DNA from: Leptasterias polaris
Lineage: Eukaryota; Echinodermata; Asteroidea; Forcipulatida; Asteriidae
Assembly (NCBI GenBank): GCA_037783415.1
Contig: JAZGTN010000096.1
Coordinates: 1,488,001 to 1,552,000 of the forward strand
DNA: 64,000 nucleotides
Reading direction: 5' to 3'
Shown: positions 12,859 to 22,424 of the stretch, one piece after another
Layout: each line of letters begins with the position of its first letter
How positions within the stretch are numbered: position 1 is the stretch's first letter
Position numbers and translations under genes: made by a program
Notes under the pieces: model-generated
What the model was told of the DNA's origin: nothing
The model's input: only the letters and a program-made list of their open reading frames with translations
The model's database searches: none

Positions 12859-12891
<33 letters not shown>
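9934..12891 (+). mobile_element. 5'-truncated non-LTR retrotransposon with poly(A) tail
   Basis: The element begins at the first residues of its endonuclease domain, so ORF1 and the 5' UTR are absent. It ends with a short 3' UTR (12776-12860) and an unbroken run of about 31 A. The reading frame is intact and the flanking duplication differs at one base in 328, so the insertion is recent. Clade assignment (CR1/Jockey/RTE-X-like) cannot be settled by eye; no RNase H domain is seen after the RT. Confidence 0.92.
9935..12775 (+). CDS. LINE ORF2: AP-like endonuclease and reverse transcriptase
   Basis: This is an uninterrupted frame of about 946 codons encoding the polyprotein that nicks target DNA and reverse-transcribes the element RNA in place. 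The start lies upstream of any ATG: SKALNVCFANVRGVRGNFTA is the usual opening strand of the endonuclease, so the true start was lost by 5' truncation. The frame stays open back into the flanking duplication. Endonuclease motifs seen: CESRLND, VFGDFNVHH, GTSDHVNIEV. RT motifs seen: SNYRPISLLPIISKVFE, VALDISKAFDRVWH, GVPQGSVLGPTLFLLYINDL and the catalytic IYADDTTLY (about 11945-11970). The C-terminus has the RTASLWNSLP pattern common after LINE RTs. All catalytic residues are present, so RT and endonuclease could be active. Expression would depend on outside promoters. Confidence 0.93.
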   Translation, partial: SKALNVCFANVRGVRGNFTAIQSFLHANSPDILALCESRLNDEVMSTSLAVPGYVIHRLDAPPCHGLCIFVKASLPLSREIALEDVTHEYVCLRLALIHSTMYLYFLYRSPSSQHCAIFDAISSSIDSALSHHPTAEVMVFGDFNVHHKEWLVHSHSTNASGVSAYNFAVSHDLTQIISAPTRIPDRASGNRYLLDLFLCSNPNSCRPTILSPLGTSDHVNIEVQISCSSTPTSSHPYHRTVFQYGKADWDGLRSFLGDVPWNSVFCLSPSEAATEVTDWIQIGMDLFVPSRTYQVKPHSNPWFTPTCAAAIAHRNHYFHQFHRVGSTEARHKFRLASNHCKKVLESAKCQYAESLRDSITTQRLGSKDFWRIANRVLNRSKSTIPVLFNGPEVLTSPSDKANLFAERFAANSTLDDSGHNLPDFPLRTDSIISSVIITPKMVAKVIKHLDTSKATGPDSIPVLVLKMCSPELSSVLSKLYNLCLSNSTFPSDWKAASVVPVFKGSGEKSDPSNYRPISLLPIISKVFECLINQHLMDYLETNTLLADVQYGFRHSRSTGDFLSLVTEHLNRILDLCGEARLVALDISKAFDRVWHKGLIHKLKSYGICGQLLNLISDFLSDRKFTVVHEGQSSSVHSVNAGVPQGSVLGPTLFLLYINDLPDSISSQIAIYADDTTLYTTYPGPRFSTRQAQASNDLNHDLTNVNNWGIKWLVTFNERKTHLLSVSRSTSKSSVRSTLFMNSTSLQEVSDIRLLGLDITNKLSWVKYIGDVAKRASQRVGCLYRARKCLPPSAILYLYKTTIRPVMEYCCHIWSGAPACHLSLLDRIQRRVVNLVGKELSSSLEPLSHRRNVSSLSLFYRYYHGVCSNGLSLVVPVDRPAQRTTTRTSVKSHPHTVVTPKSRTKMYATSFFPRTASLWNSLPASCFPAVYNLSQFKRNVNRFLFS

Positions 12892-12892
<1 letters not shown>

Positions 12893-12893
<1 letters not shown>

Positions 12894-13220
12894 CGAAATC
12901 AGTAATAGTGCATTTGTTTTAAGAGTTTCAGATACAGTTTTCTTGATTATGAGTTCATATTTCACAGAAACAAAAAGTTCCAGTGTGAACTTCATAAGGT
13001 TTTCAATTCTGAATAATGACTTTAAGATAAAGAAAAAGCAATGTTCATTGTGGATTTAAGATAAAGAAAAAGCCATGTTCATTGCTTTCTGTGGCTTCCG
13101 TTTAGTATCAATAGTAAACTTATTTTAAGCAATACTCACGACCAAGTGTACCAAACGCTGTATTGCAAATGGATCCACTCCAGAGATAAGAGGGAACAAA
13201 CATACAACAAATATTTCAAC
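12893..13220 (+). repeat. 3' copy of 328-bp duplication flanking the LINE
   Basis: It starts immediately after the poly(A) tail and ends ATATTTCAAC. Small frames inside both copies (9554-9772 and 12841-13059) are translations of the duplicated sequence, not genes. Confidence 0.9.
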
Positions 13221-13975
13221 GTTGATGCTTTATACCAGTCTACTAATTGCCTGGGCGTCCTTTAGTTGCTTTTAGTTATACTTAGCATTAATATTTTAAT
13301 GTTTAATATAATTCATTTGTACTAGTGTACATGTAAATGTGGGTATTCATGCAGCTGAAAGAAGAAACTTAAAATAAATGAATGTTTCCATAAAACAAGA
13401 AAACAAATGTGAAAGTGTTGTCATTATGGTGGTAAACATTTATTAAAATTGGTTAACTGATCATAGGTTCCCTAGAGAGAAGGGTAAAACAAATTATCTA
13501 CATATATCGGAGGAATGGAATTATGCTTAAAAATATTTGTTTATGTTTTTGTATTATTGTTTATAGTGGGCTTGGGCGGTAGGCATCTTTCTTTAGACGA
13601 ATGCACCAAGCATTTGGAGAGCCAAACGTGAGGAAGCCACAGTGGACAGTTTGTAAGACCAAAAATGCAATCATTGTTGGTTTTCCTTCTCAGTAATCTA
13701 GAGGACTAGTGTAACAGTTTTTCAAACAAAACAAACGAAACCTTGTTGACATTTTTTTATAATTATCAATGACTCGTGTATACTGCATCGTGAGTGTTCT
13801 CACAAGATAGTCGGGCACCTCAATGTTTACCCAAAACCGCATTCAGTTCTGTGTAGTAAATAAGGAGCCATACGTTTCCTTACGCAGCAGCTGATTGGTT
13901 ACATAGCAACATAGCACACTCAGTTTGGTTCACGGTTTTACCAATCAAGTAAGGGCTCTCATTTACAAACGAAAT
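13221..13975. other. Unassigned sequence, promoter-like at its end
   Basis: AT-rich and without frames. The last 90 bases hold an ATTGGTTA motif (about 13894) and a CCAATCA motif (about 13941), i.e. CCAAT boxes in both orientations just before a short ATG-led frame. Confidence 0.35.
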
Positions 13976-14083
13976 ATGGCGGACATTTCGATTCTGAACG
14001 GTAACGCTGACGAAGACGGATTCTTAAAGTATTCTGGACTGTTTCGAGAATCCTTAGAAATAAAGAATACAGTGAAAGAATAG
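13976..14083 (+). CDS. Candidate small ORF or first exon, 35 aa
   Basis: ATG in the good context GAAATATGGCGG opens a 35-residue frame starting MADISILNGNADEDGFLKYS and ending TVKE before TAG. The acidic, MAD-type start and the CCAAT motifs upstream resemble a housekeeping first exon or a retained fragment of one. I do not recognise the protein, and no good splice donor that extends it was found. It may be chance. Confidence 0.25.
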   Translation: MADISILNGNADEDGFLKYSGLFRESLEIKNTVKE

Positions 14084-14792
14084 ATCAATAGTGTAGCTAA
14101 CATTCTATTAGTAAAATTCTTCTGCCCAATTCCGTTAACTATTAAGCAAATGACTTTTCCGGAGACACGTACTTATTTCTGCACACGGATGCTTTGTTTT
14201 TGGTCTTATATCTCTTTATTTTGAACACAGAAAATTATGTCATAGTTTTTGTAGGTACAATCATGGAGGTAGAATTAGAACTTTGTTGCTTCGTTATGTG
14301 ATGTTTTTGTTTTGTTACAATAATAAATTTTCCCTAAATGAATTTTTTAAAACGTGTCCTCCAAGCTAATTGTTTATGCAAAACCGTGGCGGTCATGCAA
14401 ATAAAAGGAATCACTTTTCTGACCCCTAAACTGTTACAGAAGTGATTTGAAAACCGAACAAAAGTAATTCTCCGGCCCACAAAACCACCCTCCAGCATAT
14501 AAGTGTATAACACTGTACAACTATTGAAAGATTTGTTTGAATGCATTATAAATTTATTACGCGAAGCGCCAACCATGTGTAAAAATAAATCACAGAGTAA
14601 AAACCAGTAATCTTTAACACACAGCTATGACAATAGTCAAACATCAGCAGAACCCAGCTTGCAAGAGTACATGTACATGTATTGTATGTGCACAAACCTT
14701 ACACACGCTGACATGACCAGACCCGTGTACAGTTAGTTCAAAAACCGCAAACAGCTATTATTAGCATAGCGTGCGACACGGTGGTGTTATTA

Positions 14793-15037
14793 GACTTGTG
14801 GACAAGTCGTTAAATGTCTGTCGCGGTGATAGCGGAACGGCTTTCTCGCAATATCCCGCGAGAGGGCTGCTCTGTGCGAGATTACTGCTCTCAAGACTGG
14901 TCACATTAATGACGAAGAGTCGGCAGCCAGCAACTTCGCGCGAGAGCAGTGATCTCGCGAGAGCATTCTTTATTACGCAACAGCACCACACGCGACTCGA
15001 CTCACCGCAACCATCATTAACGACTTGTCAACAAGTC
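14793..15037. mobile_element. MITE with TA target duplication
   Basis: The ends are GACTTGTGGACAAGTCGTTA and its imperfect reverse complement TTAACGACTTGTCAACAAGTC, flanked by TA on both sides (14791-14792, 15038-15039), as in Tc1/mariner-type elements. The middle holds inverted CTCTCGCGAGA-like words. A partial copy of the left end lies at 49975-50030. Confidence 0.65.
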
Positions 15038-15038
15038 T

Positions 15039-15889
15039 ACAAATACTGTGGCCTGTTGACAGTAGGTATAAGGTCAGATTTAAAGCATGATAGTTCCATA
15101 CCTCCGATACCTCAGGATTGTATTTTCAAAAATATAAACTCATGGTATCGACAGCTTTCTTTAAATCAAGGAAAACCATACCTGTTAACACTTGTTCTTG
15201 TCCATTTGTTTATACAGATAGTCAGTAAATAAGTCAATGAAGTATGCAGGTTGAGTAACCAAGACGAAAATCAGATTGCTGGGAACACAAAAGGCCAGAG
15301 TTATGCAAATGTCGTAAACCTGTATATGAACGAACTGCCCTCTTCATCACAATGAGAGCGGTTTAATTACTTGACTCATCCAGACTGATGACCGTCTTTA
15401 CAGAGAGGTGTAATTTGGACCCATTCTCATTCGTCTAGTACCACAGACTGCAAAATAGATCTATATCAAAGGAAAATGTACTGGTAAACTTTTCTTTGTT
15501 CAATCCAAAATTATTCAAAATAGATCTGTAACATAACTTGCATACAGACCAAGCCGCAACAGGTGCGACCAAGAATTATCGTTATTTATTTGTTTATTTT
15601 TTTATTTTACTTTTTTATTATTATTATTATTACCACCTGATAAATACACAGACAAAGGGATTTGTTGTTGCAGTGAATTCTGCCCGGAGTTCTTTTATTT
15701 CGTATTCCAAATCCAGTGGTAAACGCCAATTAATAATAAGAGATTTCCCTTTATTTATTTATTTCATTCCATCCTTTAAATTGCAATTGTATTTATTCAA
15801 ACATTTCCCAGCCAGTGCTATCCACTCATAAATAAGTATTCCAATTCCAATTATACACTTTGCGAATGGTAACCTTCCAATCCGCAAAG
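15039..15889. other. Unassigned AT-rich sequence
   Basis: Includes an ATT/TTA simple tract at 15590-15640. Frames here are low-complexity and not called. Confidence 0.3.
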
Positions 15890-16030
15890 GTTCCCACTTC
15901 TCAGCGATTTGCTAAAGAAGGTACCAGACCATTTACATTTATTATATAAATTCCTGCACTCATTGACTGGAGATATTCCGGGTTGATGAGGTTCCCACTT
16001 CCAGCGAGTTGCCAAGAAGGTACCGATCCG
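15888..16030 (-). repeat. Direct repeat pair near the 3' end of the Ngaro-like element
   Basis: GGTTCCCACTTCTCAGCGAT...GAAGGTACC (15889-15925) recurs as GGTTCCCACTTCCAGCGAGT...GAAGGTACC (15991-16022), 101-102 bp apart. DIRS/Ngaro elements carry split direct repeats at their ends, so this pair may be part of the right terminus, but the matching copies at the other end were not identified. Confidence 0.35.
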
Positions 16031-16272
16031 TACTGGCCTAACTTCTTTATTGAAGTTTCCAATTTAATTTCCTTCTTTATATACAATCACATCATTTTAT
16101 TACCACAATATTTATACATATCAATTCACAAAATTTAATTTACCACTTTCCTCACAGGCTTCCATGCATATTAGCTTAGTTATACAGGAAAACCTAAACT
16201 TACCGCCAAAGCAAAATTTTGATACAGAAATTTGCCCAAACACCCCCCTTTTTTTATATTTTTTTTTATATA

Positions 16273-16875
16273 CTATATTTGGTCCCGTGTTGGAAAATGA
16301 AAGGCCTTGGGGTGTGTGTTGAAGAACATCAGCCCATCTGATAAATTTTGACGGAACAATAGTGTGCCCCGGGTATCCAAGTGAATCATGTCTTGCCTAT
16401 ACACACCTTCCTGGGAAGGATTAATGAGATGGGAGTGTTTAATCATATGTGCGTTTTGCATCTCCCGAAGTATCTTCCTCGCATACATATTCAAATCCCA
16501 AGTGCAACGTTTGCCCGCCCCTCCCTTAACTTCATCGTGATACTTCGCCCTCAGCAAAATGTCGGACCAAATTAAACGTGTGTTGGGTAGAATATTCCTA
16601 ATTGCCTCTAGGCTCTCTTTTACCCTGTGTCCAATTTGTCCCAAATTTTCCTTAAAGATGTCATTGGTCCCTAGATGTAACACTATCGTTGTTGGGGTCT
16701 CGCCTTTTGCCAAGTGTCTGCTGAGCCTATTCCCCAGACCGGCCAGGCGTGCCCCCCAGACACGCCTTTCCATGTCACTGTACCACCACCGTGCAGCTGT
16801 GAATTGGACGTCCCAGCATGGCGAATGATACTATCCCCTAGTATCCAAGTTCTTGCTTCGGACTGATAACCATCT
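16273..16875 (-). pseudogene. SGNH/GDSL hydrolase ORF of a Ngaro-like retroelement
   Basis: Minus-strand frame with three SGNH blocks. Block I is TWILGDSIIRHAG (about 16825-16845, nucleophile Ser). Block III is VLHLGTNDIF (Asn). Block V is DMIHLDTRG near the C-terminus, where the catalytic Asp/His pair is expected. Block I and the rest are in different frames: a one-base insertion in the G run near 16757 changes the expected GVSGARLAGLGN to another frame, so the gene is broken. Immediately before the frame, the minus strand reads CTCTAATTTATTTATACAG then ATGG, a good splice acceptor, so the ORF may be reached by splicing. SGNH hydrolases of unknown purpose are known in vertebrate and echinoderm Ngaro elements. 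Confidence 0.75.
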
Positions 16876-17190
16876 GTATAAATAAATTAGAGAAAAACAG
16901 CCTGGGTATTCTGATTTGACTAATATTATATATTATACATGTATGTCCCATACCGCACAATCCCCATAAGATTCAACTTAGGAATATTTGCCTGAGCAAG
17001 TCTTCCGCATATTGATCCCTCTCCTTCACAGGTAGTCAAACCGTTATACCAACTTTACACAAAATTTATAACAACCAACTCAACATCCACACATCTCGTA
17101 ATGATGATTTCTCTTACACAGCAATATGCTAATTAAAGAAGCGGTTGTTTTACAATGCTTATTTATAACCTTAATAATAGCTAACCAATT

Positions 17191-17553
17191 TTAGACAAAT
17201 GAAAACATTAGGTCTGGCCTAATGTATGATTCAAATGCTCCAGACTTCCATCTCCCCATACTTTTGATTTGTTCCTCCGGAACCCCACACATTGAGGCTG
17301 ATGATGCAGCACCTATCCTGAAACTATGAGCTGAAAAATGGTGTGGGGGCAACCCGATGGCCTTAATCCCCTGCTTTAAGATGTGATTAAGTTCGGGACA
17401 GTTCGGGACCGGTGAAAAACCTCGTATAAACTGGCGTCTCGTATAGTCGACTGTACACTGTCCTAGGATTGCATTGGGTGGTGACGTCCGAATACGAAAA
17501 CGCATCATACTGATCAGGTACCCAGACGTAATGTACGGGGCCAGACTACACAT
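17191..17553 (-). pseudogene. Tyrosine recombinase catalytic domain, N-terminally truncated
   Basis: 120-residue minus-strand frame with the C-terminal half of a DIRS/Ngaro-type recombinase: HHFSAHSFRIGAASSA (His-x-x-Arg), EEQIKSMGRWKS (second conserved Trp/His position) and AFESYIRP with the Tyr nucleophile. Such enzymes integrate the circular cDNA. The core-binding domain and the first catalytic Arg, expected between the RNase H and this segment, are not found. Only about 200 AT-rich bases (17554-17752) separate the two, so an internal deletion or an intron/insertion is likely. It lies in the order RT, RNase H, recombinase, as usual for this class. Confidence 0.8.
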
Positions 17554-17752
17554 TTTCTCCTGCCTCGATTGACGTCACGAACAGCGCCATGTAAAGGGGG
17601 GCCTATTTTTTAATTTGTAATTAAAAGAAAAATACAATTTTTTAACCTTAGCAAATTGTTTATTCACATTCCACTCATAAAAATGTATATATTAATGACA
17701 AAAGCTTTATTTTGAAAAAATACCACTGCCAGGTGCCTTTAAGTTCTGGCCA

Positions 17753-19202
17753 TTAAAGGTTCCATAGGAACTCTGGTACAGGAACTGCTTTCTTGTCCGC
17801 TTTGGGTGCAATTCTCCAGAACCGATCCATCAGAAAATGTGATAATGCATCTGCAATGTTATTTTGCTTTCCTGGGATGTGTCTGGATGAAAAAGCTACA
17901 TTGTTTTTCAAACACTGTAGTACCAAAAATCTGACCAACCTCATAATCATGGGGCACTTTGATGTTTTCTTATTCAAAATGTCCACAACCCCTTTATTAT
18001 CTGACCGCACTACTATGCGCTTACCCTTAAGCTCCCTACCCCATAACACCATCGCCACGATTACAGGAAACAATTCCAACCATGCAATTGATCGGTTTTC
18101 ATCTTTTACCACTTCAGGCCACAACCCTTGGAACCACTTCCCTTGCAAAAAGCCTCCAAATCCCACCCCACCACTTGCATCTGTAAATAATTGTATGTCT
18201 GCAGCACACACCCAATACTGGTCTGGAAATATACATTGTAGAAACTCCATTGTATTCTTTCAAAGGTACAAGCCACATATTTAAATCACTTTTTACGCCT
18301 AGTGTTAGTCTTATTTTGTGCCATGATTTCTTGACACCACAAGTTAGGTCTATCATGCGACGAATAAAAGGGCGACCTGGTGCAATTGCTTTGCAAACAA
18401 AGGACAGTGAGCCAATTAAGGACTGTATTTCTTTGAGTGTTAACTTTTGTGCCTTTGGTGCATTTTCTATTTTTGATATAATTGCCTGAACCTTCTCCTC
18501 GGGGATTGACACCATTTGCTTGATGGAATCAATTTTTAGAACCCAAGTACACAATTTCTGTTGTTGGGCCTACCGATTTTTCTTTTGCCAAGGGTACTCC
18601 AAGTTTTGCACACACATCTTCAAAATTATTCACAAGATGACGACAAGATAAACTCTTACTTCCGACCCCCGCGCACAACAGGAAGTCATCTGCAAAGTGC
18701 ACAATATTTTCAGTGGCCGCTGCTGATTTTGACGCCCATTCCCAAAAAGTAGAAATTTTTTCAAACAAAGCTGGAGAGCACGATGCCCCCATAGGGAGGG
18801 CCTTGTCCACATAAAAAAAATCACCCACTTTCATCCCCAATAAACTAAAATCCTCCGGATGAACCGGCAGTAACCTAAAAGCGCTTTCGATATCGGCCTT
18901 GGCCATCAGCGCCCCTCTCCCAGCTCTCATGACACAGTTAATTGCAGCATCAAATTGTGTATACTGAACTGCGCAATAATCCTTGTCAATACCGTCATTA
19001 ATGGAGTCCCCATCTGGATATGAAAGGTGATGAATCATGCGATACTTCCCTGGAACAGCTTTTGGCACTAAACCCACTGGTGAAATTATGAGATTTGAAA
19101 TTGGTCTCTGCTTAAAAGGGCCCGCAATCCTACCCAACTTAACTTCCTTTGAGATCTTCTCCAAAACCTTATCATGTAATTGATCAACTGACTTAAAGTC
19201 AC
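17753..19202 (-). pseudogene. Ngaro-like pol: reverse transcriptase and RNase H, frameshifted
   Basis: Three overlapping minus-strand frames make one decayed pol. The RT (19202-18529) has KLGRIAGPFKQRPISNLIIS, YRMIHHLSYP, MAKADIESAFRLLPVHP, MGASCSPALFEK and the catalytic HFADDFLL. A one-base insertion in an A run near 18540 shifts to the frame ending at 18114 (KIDSIKQMVSIPEEKVQAII, SLIGSLSFVCKAIAPGRPF). A second indel near 18240-18270 shifts to RNase H (18250-17753): IQLFTDASGGVGFGG, WLELFPVIVA, VVRSDNKGVVDILN and the HIPGKQNNIADALSH block. Just upstream the minus strand reads AAATCTATTTCCAG|GTGAC, a good 3' splice site, consistent with introns reported in DIRS-like elements. The element is dead. 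Confidence 0.88.
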
Positions 19203-19339
19203 CTGGAAATAGATTTATTTATTTTTTTAATATAAGAGTATATGTAAATTAACAATAAAACAATTTTTTGAGTAATTGTTTGTCAGTATTTATATGTTAA
19301 AAAAATAGATAAAGTTGTTTGGGGGCGACTCCGCCCATC

Positions 19340-19600
19340 CCTTTTTGTGACGTCAATCGAGGAAGACTTCGCCTCGATTGAACATCGACCCCACTCGAAC
19401 TTGCCTGCATTAATTACGTTGTATATACACGTGCAAGTAGTGAGATTGTACGTTTCGTTTGGTTATCCAAAAGGGGGTTTTTTCTTGCATTTTTCCAGCG
19501 AAAATTGCTGCTGGATGCAGCAAAACGAGTACCCCAACCTAAACCCATTTGAAAACCCATCGGGTATTGATCTAACAATGGCAATCAAGTGCTTAGCTTA
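19340..19600 (-). pseudogene. Remnant upstream of RT in the Ngaro-like element
   Basis: On the minus strand a short open piece reads SIPDGFSNGFRLGYSFCC (about 19580-19520), resembling the conserved 'yP..f..GF..Gf.lgy' segment before the RT of DIRS-like elements. It is cut off from the RT by stops and by about 140 AT-rich bases (19205-19345), which may be an intron or insertion. The CCTCGATTG/GACGTCA word near 19350-19380 also occurs near 17560-17580. Confidence 0.4.
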
Positions 19601-19675
19601 ATTGGTGAGGGATATTTACAACATAAGCAGACTGAATTCCTATGGCACTGCTTCGCTGCTGACTCATTATGACTA

Positions 19676-21349
19676 TCATTTACCCCCTTTATTGCAGTTT
19701 TGGGCTCCATGTCCTGTTCCATTGCACTTACTACATTTGTGTGCAAATTTACACTGCACTCTGGAACAGCCTGCGCTGTTGAAATCATAGCACATTCCAC
19801 CTGAAATGATTTTTCTCCACAATCCAGCTTGTGGGTTTGCCCGGGTTGGCATTGCGTATCTTTTTTGGATAGATGCATTGTTTTGAGCACGAAAATTGCT
19901 GAACTGTGGAAGCCTGACATTTTTGTTGATATTTGTTTCCAGAGCCTGATTAACCCCTGGAGCTGTGACATACAATGCCCATAATTCACCGTCAATTGAG
20001 GCCCATGACCTAACAGGTGTTAATTGCTGCCTCATCCTAAATTGACAATCATAGGTGCGCCATCCCCATCCTATGTGACGAGCTGCTGCTGTGCGTACAA
20101 TTTGACAATATTTCAATAACTCTTGTGTTCTATGGGGATGAGCTCGCAAATAAACTAATGCATATGTCAAAAACGCAGAGGTCCATGTATGAATAGAAGG
20201 AATTGGACGCTTTTGTTTATTATCTTTCCATATAATCGAACCCCCCTCGTTTACAGCCAGCGAAAATTCTTTCATGTCTTGACTACTACTTGTACTAGGC
20301 TCGCTCTTCTCTAAAATTACAGCGAATTCCACGTACTCGCTATTAATAATCTTAGATTTTAATGTTTGCGGTAGACCCTCGCCCAATTCGCAACAAACAG
20401 ATGTCAAAGGATTCAAGGGAGTTGATGGGAGACTCATATGCAGCATGTTACTATTCACAATAGGTATGCTTCCAGAGCCCGCTATACAATTAATTGACCC
20501 CAACGTGCTACTGCTATGGACTGTATTTGTATTACACCCTGCATTCGAAGGTTGGGCATCCCCCAGTCCTATTGAAGCTGATGCCACTCCTAACCTGCCA
20601 CATACCCCATCCCTGTTATGCATGGAACACCCTGAATATTGATTAGAGTTGGCCAAGTTGTACACTAAACTCCCACTAGGGTTACTAATTCCTGACTGGC
20701 CTGATTGACCCAAGCTCTGACTATTAACATTCATATTAAACGGCAAGCTGCCAGAAAAATTATGATTGTTCTCCCTTATTCCATCTTATCCTTGTATACC
20801 TATACCCATGCTTTGGGAGTGTTGGCCTGTTATACCTTGGGCTACATGTAAAGGCCGTGAAATATTGTGACTATTAATGCTTGCATTAATCTGTGGCATG
20901 TTCGCAATTATCGGCCCATTATAAACACTTGATGTTTGCAACCTTCCCGTATTCACTGTACTCGTGATACCTAACGTTACTGCTGAGACTGTACTTGCAC
21001 CAGCATTAGGCCTATTGAACCCGATATGTAGTGACTCACCCGATGGCGGTCCGGCTAGTAAGCAATCTGCTTCACCTCCCCCAACATCACTAAAAGCTTC
21101 TTGTCCGCCTGTAGCTTCAATTTCGCCCCCATCATCCGGTAGAACTTGTATTTCTTCGACCAGATCCTCCTGTGGTGTCTGATGGGTGACGCCCTGACTG
21201 CGGGGTTGTTGGTGTACTTCCGCAGTGACGTTGATGGTGTTCCCAGAGATCAGCACTGCCCTGGCGTTCGCCTCAGCTCTGGTCTGTCTATCACTGCTGC
21301 TAGTACCCCGGCCCCTTAACAATCGAGACGCTGTGTTAGCCTTGGACAC
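19676..21349 (-). pseudogene. Ngaro-like gag with C-terminal zinc fingers, one nonsense codon
   Basis: A single minus-strand frame of about 557 codons, broken once by an in-frame TAA at 20784-20786 (IGIQG*DGIRENN). The N-terminal half is low-complexity, rich in Ser, Asn, Gly and Gln. The middle part (VEFAVILEKSEPSTSSS, IHTWTSAFLTYALVYLRAHP, RTQELLKYCQIVRTAAARH) is the conserved capsid-like region of DIRS/Ngaro gags. The C-terminus has a CX7CX4CX3H finger (CYDFNSAGCSRVQCKFAH) followed by a CX2CX4HX4C knuckle (CSKCNGTGHGAQNC). The expected role is to package element RNA. The start chosen is the first Met of the open stretch; the true start may differ. Confidence 0.85.
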
Positions 21350-22130
21350 CGTAACTAAGTTACCGCGGACTCCTTGTCTACCACGTCCCCTACCCCGCCT
21401 TCGATTTCACCTCGATTCCGCGCCATTTGACTGGTTACCTAAGTCAAAAAGCTTGCTCTCTGCTTATGTATAAATTTTCAGCTTAATTGACAGATAAGTT
21501 GGAAAGATTCCAATACAAATCTGGCCAAAGACTGGTTATAATATAGTGATACAGAACCAAATCTGTTTTAGAATTGGAACCGGAAAAATAAAAAAACAAA
21601 TTAAGTGAGAATTTTTTTTCGAAACAACAATCTGTCTGAACTCCTTGGTGGCAGAATATACAATGACGTTTCCCAGAAAGACGAGCACCCTTTTCCCCGA
21701 AATGCACTGCTTTGGTTGCTTGAAAAGAACAATGGAAACACGTCTGATTGCGCCTCGACAATCACAATTGCTTAGCCCCTTTTTAGCGACAGCTCCCGTT
21801 GGACACGTTTTCCAACCGTGAACCTTTCCCGAACCGTGGACCTATTGTCCTCTTTTGTTATAGGCCCCCGGTTTAAATGTGTATACCTACTCACACACCC
21901 TTACAGATCCGGTTTGTGGGGTACTGCTATTGTTGTTCTATTATTCCCTTTTCTGAAGAATTCCCTTGTGGGGTCCAATTGTTCCTATTGAAATGACCTT
22001 GTGGGGTCCATTGTTCCATTGTTGTCAGGACCCCACAAGTGCCAATCCGTGCGAACACCCACACACACACACAGCCACATCCCAAAGCAGCATTTGAGTT
22101 GATAGAAACATAGAAACCTACAAGTCAGCC
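21350..22130. other. 5' flank of the retroelement and unassigned sequence
   Basis: 21350-21480 may still belong to the Ngaro leader: it contains CCTCGATTCCGCGCC, similar to words near 17570 and 19350. The rest has no supported gene. 'CCTTGTGGGGTCCA' is repeated around 21965 and 22005. Confidence 0.3.
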
Positions 22131-22421
22131 ATGAATGATTATGATTCTGACAATAATCAGTTTGATGAAGGAGATTCATCTGGATCTCCAGAATCAAAGC
22201 AAAGCGTTTTTGTTAAACTTCTGAAAAATAATAGTGTCTTATTGACCAAATCACAAGTACCAAAAAACAGAGCGAAGAAAGAGAGTGCTGTTAAGAAGAT
22301 GAGAGCACACAACTGGCCATCGTCATCACCGACAAACAGCTGATGAAGAAGATTAACATGGAAAATGATGTGAAGAATGAACATTTTGAAGAAAAGAAAT
22401 CTCTACAACCATTTATTTGAA
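22131..22421 (+). pseudogene. Decayed small DNA-binding-type protein remnant
   Basis: The frame from ATG at 22131 gives MNDYDSDNNQFDEGDSSGSP then VFVKLLKNNSVLLTKSQVPK and stops at 22343. In another frame the same stretch continues as LAIVITDKQLMKKINMENDV and ends at a TGA near 22419. A single frameshift around 22310 would join them. The pattern 'LL..N..LLTKSQVP...' followed by 'T..QLMKKINNMK' matches my memory of a Myb/SANT-like DNA-binding domain seen in many invertebrate transposon-related proteins. I cannot verify the family here. An acidic N-terminus plus a basic domain fits a DNA-binding remnant. Confidence 0.45.
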
Positions 22422-22424
22422 TCA

